In this document: positions 5,270 to 7,759 of the stretch, piece by piece
How the letters are laid out: each line of letters begins with the position of its first letter
Position numbering within the stretch: the first letter of the stretch is position 1
Assembly (NCBI GenBank): GCA_013203195.1
Contig: JABMQM010000374.1
Coordinates: forward strand, 1-7,759
Length of the DNA stretch: 7,759 nt
Direction: 5' to 3'
From: Desulfobacteraceae bacterium
GTDB lineage: Bacteria; Desulfobacterota; Desulfobacteria; Desulfobacterales; UBA11574
Notes under the pieces: generated by a model
The model's database searches: none
Told to the model about the DNA's origin: nothing
The model's input: the letters and a program-made list of their open reading frames with translations, nothing else
Translations under genes and position numbers: made by a program

Positions 5270-5977
5270 CTAGCTGTCCGGCTGGTCAACGTGCTCGAGT
5301 TTTCGTCGAGCTTTTGCCAGACGTTCCATCGCCTGTTTGTGAAGTTGTGAAGCCCGGCCTTCGGACACTTCCAGGAACTTGGCAGCCTCCTTCATGGGTT
5401 TTCCCTTAAAATAACAAAAGTCGATCACCACCCGTTCATTCTTCGGCAGACGGGATATGGCCCGGGTCAGCTTCAGCTTCAACTCTTTGTGAAAAATCAA
5501 CTCCAGCAGGTCTTCTGCCCCTTCACCGTCCCAATGATCCTCGTAACTGAGGAAGCCCAACCTGGCAAGAGCTTTGTGCTTGTAGAACTTCTCCAGCGGC
5601 AGTTGCATCGCCTGCGCAACTTCCTCGTCGGTGGGTTGGTATTTCAGCTTCTGTTCCAGTTCCAGGTAGGTCATCTCCATCCTTTTGGCTATTTTCCGTT
5701 CCCCGCGGGTCAAATGATCCCACTGGCGGAGTTCATCGAGGATGGACCCCTTGATATGATAATTGGCGAAAGATGCAAAGTTTACCCCTTTCTCCGGATC
5801 GAACTTTTCCATGGCCCGCAGCAGTCCCAAAACCCCGGCGCTGACCAAATCGTCGATGTCGATTTTCGGAGGGAGTTTACGGTTGTATTGCAACACTATT
5901 CGGCGAACGGTAGGCATGTACTTGTCAATGAGCTTCCGCCGCGTAAGGTTTCGTTTTTCGTGTTGCTTGGATACCAT
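5270..5977 (-). CDS. fliA: FliA/WhiG-family RNA polymerase sigma factor (sigma-28)
   Basis: A 235-residue alternative sigma factor that directs RNA polymerase to late flagellar, motility and chemotaxis promoters. Region 2 (about 16-87) shows the core-binding and -10-melting segment: DIDDLVSAGVLGLLRAMEKFD, FASFANYHIKGSILDELRQWD. Region 3 (about 89-145) begins TRGERKIAKRM. Region 4 (about 170-228) holds SRLPKNERVVIDFCYFKG and the helix-turn-helix MKEAAKFLEVSEGRASQLHKQAMERL that reads the -35 element. Length and arrangement are typical of FliA; sporulation sigmas are more distant. The start ATG 5977 has GAGAGGG 12 bases upstream; a TTG at 5998 is in frame but has no ribosome binding site. No other flagellar gene or flgM-like anti-sigma is adjacent in the window. 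Three dyads lie in the 130 bp upstream, suggesting tight control. Confidence 0.93.
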   Translation of the reverse strand: MVSKQHEKRNLTRRKLIDKYMPTVRRIVLQYNRKLPPKIDIDDLVSAGVLGLLRAMEKFDPEKGVNFASFANYHIKGSILDELRQWDHLTRGERKIAKRMEMTYLELEQKLKYQPTDEEVAQAMQLPLEKFYKHKALARLGFLSYEDHWDGEGAEDLLELIFHKELKLKLTRAISRLPKNERVVIDFCYFKGKPMKEAAKFLEVSEGRASQLHKQAMERLAKARRKLEHVDQPDS

Positions 5978-6014
5978 ATCGGGCTGTTTCCCTCTCAACA
6001 GCAGTGATCGATAA

Positions 6015-6116
6015 ACGACCCAAGGGTCGTAAGTTAAAAGTTGTAGAGTCTATTTCACATCAATATGCGTAGCATAGCGCCCTCGGCAGGTCAAAGAGTT
6101 AATACATAATTAACTC
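6015..6116. promoter_or_regulatory. Three dyad symmetries upstream of fliA
   Basis: ACGACCC-AA-GGGTCGT (6015-6030), TATGC-GTA-GCATA (6064-6076) and GAGTTAAT-N5-ATTAACTC (6096-6116) are all perfect inverted repeats in the gap between the transporter stop and the fliA start. On the fliA strand the last lies directly upstream of TTTGACC, a possible -35 element, although no good -10 sits at the right distance. The first lies in the probable leader, 38-53 bases before the fliA ATG, and could be an RNA hairpin. No sigma-54 GG-N10-GC element was found. Confidence 0.5.
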
Positions 6117-6148
6117 CTAATAAGCAAGACCCTATCGGTATTGATAAG

Positions 6149-7069
6149 TTACAAGAACTGCTCTTCACCGGTTTGTTTTTGATATAATTTGTCCGGCATG
6201 GAAACTTGTGAAAGCAACATGCCGCCAAAAATTAATATGGCCCCGGCCAACCCTTTGAGGCCTAATCTTTCATCGATCGTGACATATGCAAAAAGAGCTG
6301 CAAAGACCGGTTCCATGCAGAAAATCAATGCTGTATGAGTGGGGCTGGTAAAGCGCTGCATAGAAGTTTGAACCAAAAATGCAAAGATGGTTGCAAAGAA
6401 AACACAGATAATTAACGGCCAGAGAATCTCCGGATGCCATACAACAATACGATCTCCCTGCAGGAGTGCGATAATCACACTTAACAGTGCCACCGTGCCT
6501 ATTTGAATAGCTGTCAGCCAATATATATCGTTATGGCGTGCATATCTTCCGGTATAAATAATATGAAACGCCACACAAACAGCACAGATGCCTCCCAAAA
6601 AATCTCCCACGTTCAACTTCAATCCTTGGGCTGTGCAAAGAAAAAACATGCCAACGGCTGCCACCAAAACCCCCCATTTCATGTGCATTGTGATCAGATG
6701 GCCGAACATCAATCCTCCGATAAGCGGCACAAAAACAACATTTAGTCCGGTCAAAAAGGCTGTATTGGAAGCGGTCGTATAAACAAGGGCAAGCGTCTGA
6801 AAGGCGTATCCTCCGAAAAGAAGCGACCCCAGGATGATACCATGCTTTAATGCTGCCGGCTTAAATTTACGTCTTGACAACAAACAGATCGCAAGCAGAA
6901 TGGCAAAAGCCAATATAAAACGTTGGGAAAGGAATAAAAAAACACCTACCTGTTCAACGGCCTCTTTTACAATCGCAAAAGTGATTCCCCAAAAAAAAGT
7001 GGTAACAAGGAGCAGAAATTGGGCTCCCAAGCTTTTTGTATCTATTTGTTTTATTTCCAATTTATTCAT
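6149..7069 (-). CDS. EamA/DMT-superfamily transporter
   Basis: A 306-residue inner-membrane protein of the drug/metabolite transporter superfamily. Two EamA repeats of about five helices each are visible: residues about 15-145 (first helix AQFLLLVTTFFWGITFAIVK; FFWG-TF is the usual start motif) and about 155-290, ending in GLAGAILIFGGMLLSQ. Length and ten-helix layout match the family. The repeat-final motif MEPVFAALFAYVTIDERLG (252-270) is characteristic. Members export amino acids, drugs or metabolites; the substrate cannot be predicted here. I chose ATG 7069 because the family begins just before the first helix; an in-frame TTG at 7138 would add 23 residues, and neither has a good ribosome binding site. 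It lies upstream of fliA on the same strand, 171 bp away, so it is probably a separate transcription unit. Confidence 0.92.
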   Translation of the reverse strand: MNKLEIKQIDTKSLGAQFLLLVTTFFWGITFAIVKEAVEQVGVFLFLSQRFILAFAILLAICLLSRRKFKPAALKHGIILGSLLFGGYAFQTLALVYTTASNTAFLTGLNVVFVPLIGGLMFGHLITMHMKWGVLVAAVGMFFLCTAQGLKLNVGDFLGGICAVCVAFHIIYTGRYARHNDIYWLTAIQIGTVALLSVIIALLQGDRIVVWHPEILWPLIICVFFATIFAFLVQTSMQRFTSPTHTALIFCMEPVFAALFAYVTIDERLGLKGLAGAILIFGGMLLSQVSMPDKLYQKQTGEEQFL

Positions 7070-7175
7070 TATTTCAAGAGATTGTATTTTTGCATGATAA
7101 AAAAAGGCACATATATCTTTCATTGTTGTAAAACGCAATCAAAATTGGATAAATATCATATGCTCTTTATTGTTT

Positions 7176-7210
7176 GCCTGCAACAGGGTGCTTTGCACCC
7201 GGTTGCAGGC
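7176..7210. repeat. Long hairpin/palindrome, 15 of 16 paired
   Basis: GCCTGCAAC (7176-7184) pairs with GTTGCAGGC (7202-7210) and GGGTGC (7186-7191) with GCACCC (7195-7200), around loop TTT, with a single A/G mismatch. No T run follows on either strand, so it is a poor terminator. It resembles a REP-like or palindromic-unit sequence, or a stable stem in an mRNA leader. Confidence 0.75.
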
Positions 7211-7243
7211 GCAACGTTTAAAGCGCTGACGTGCTCGACTAAT

Positions 7244-7357
7244 CTAGTGTCCATCCAGAAATGAGGATAATTTTTTGAGCATAACGCAGCTTGTCCCGTC
7301 GTAGCTATTGCGAAGACGGAAGATTGGGCAAAAAGACCATTTATGGATGGGCACTAG
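7244..7357. mobile_element. MITE-like element, 114 bp
   Basis: The ends are 20-bp imperfect inverted repeats, CTAGTGTCCATCCAGAAATG (7244-7263) and CATTTATGGATGGGCACTAG (7338-7357), 18 of 20 positions complementary. Short TTTTTTG/CAAAAA stretches and an inner inverted repeat CCGTC/GACGG (7296-7300, 7315-7319) extend the symmetry. There is no open frame for a transposase, so it would be a non-autonomous element mobilised in trans. I could not find a convincing target-site duplication. Its right end lies 33 bases before ATG 7391, so it forms part of the upstream region of that gene. Confidence 0.7.
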
Positions 7358-7390
7358 TTACTGATCACCGATTAATGACAACTGGTTATT

Positions 7391-7759
7391 ATGACCAATT
7401 ACAATGAACATCTCAAACAGCTGGCGATTGCCGATCCGGATCTGGCTGCAAATGTTAAAACTTTGCTTGACCAAAAAGCCGCTCCGGTTCCTTTGGAAGA
7501 TATCGCCCTGCTGGTAGACGAGACCCTGTGGGCGCTGTCTGAGGAGATATCTTTTGGCCAGGCGGTAGCTTTAGGTTATGCCGGTCTTAGCGGCGAAGCC
7601 GACGCACAGATGATCGCGCGATACCGTGATCTGGTTCGCGAATTCGGCCGCAAAGGGCCGACTGTGGGACGGATCATGGCGACCCATCTGGTGCCGGTGT
7701 GCAAATACGGCGACAACCGGCTTCTTAAACATTTTCTACACACCCTTGACGTTATGCAA
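7391..7759 (+). CDS. Hypothetical mostly helical protein, 5' part (cut by window end)
   Basis: The frame is open from ATG 7391 through the last base (123 codons, no stop); the gene continues beyond the window. An in-frame TGA at 7376 rules out a start further upstream, and no clear Shine-Dalgarno precedes the ATG. The visible part is soluble, Ala- and Leu-rich and strongly helical, with acidic segments DPDLAANVKTLLD (16-28) and EDIALLVDETLWALSEEIS. A well-formed segment around 85-123 (RYRDLVREFGRKGPTVGRI, then KYGDNRLLKHFLHTLDVM) resembles the helical N-terminal region of some large VWA-domain (NorD/CoxE-like) proteins. That comparison is weak and the deciding C-terminal part is absent. GC content is clearly higher than in the preceding intergenic region. 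Confidence 0.75.
   Translation, partial: MTNYNEHLKQLAIADPDLAANVKTLLDQKAAPVPLEDIALLVDETLWALSEEISFGQAVALGYAGLSGEADAQMIARYRDLVREFGRKGPTVGRIMATHLVPVCKYGDNRLLKHFLHTLDVMQ

Larger units (their letters stand above)
7070..7390. other. Intergenic region with palindrome and MITE-like element
   Basis: The space between the divergent transporter and 7391 genes holds a poly-A/poly-T stretch near 7101-7106, the long palindrome 7176-7210 and the element 7244-7357. Both genes must find their promoters here; no strong sigma-70 pair is visible on either strand. Confidence 0.5.

Noticed and set aside
5489..6007. 172-codon plus-strand frame opposite fliA
   Set aside because: It is the antisense shadow of a clearly recognisable sigma factor.

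Overview
The window looks like a chromosomal stretch of a flagellated, Gram-negative bacterium. The best guess is a Desulfobacterota-like (former delta-proteobacterial) genome, because of an RhlE-type helicase, a FliA-type sigma factor and several small proteins of a kind I associate with that group. This taxonomic call is inference only. GC-richer coding islands (helicase, fliA, the 3'-terminal gene) are separated by long AT-rich intergenic stretches rich in palindromes and regulatory signals.

Layout. 1-553: no convincing protein gene. It holds the 3' half of a tRNA-Phe-like gene, from anticodon loop to CCA, without its 5' half. This looks like the distal attachment site of an integrated element, followed by an intrinsic terminator. 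A near-consensus promoter and a second strong terminator lie directly in front of the helicase ribosome binding site. 554-1786 (+): complete DEAD-box RNA helicase, RhlE group. 1787-2172: AT-rich leader region with a good sigma-28 (FliA) promoter match. 2173-2568 (+): unrecognised 131-residue soluble protein. 2765-2841 (+): intact tRNA-His(GTG). 2896-3519 (-): DUF5610-like protein, also preceded by a possible sigma-28-like promoter. 3782-4253 (-): two overlapping small genes (57 residues, then a DUF6794-like protein). 4254-4772: no protein gene, but a promoter plus terminator defining a possible small RNA of about 83 nt. 4773-5159 (+): small unrecognised membrane protein. 5270-5977 (-): FliA/WhiG-family sigma factor. 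6149-7069 (-): EamA/DMT-family ten-helix transporter. 7070-7390: a long perfect-stem palindrome and a 114-bp MITE-like element with 20-bp terminal inverted repeats. 7391 to window end (+): 5' part of a mainly helical protein cut off by the window.

How it may fit together. FliA is the only recognised regulator. Two proteins of unknown function on either side of tRNA-His carry sigma-28-like promoter sequences, so they are candidates for late-flagellar or motility-linked genes although no structural flagellar gene is present. The helicase appears to be preceded by a short leader containing a terminator, which suggests either conditional read-through or a separate small RNA. I found no CRISPR array, toxin-antitoxin pair, defence system or other clearly new multi-gene system. 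The unusual content is mostly non-coding.
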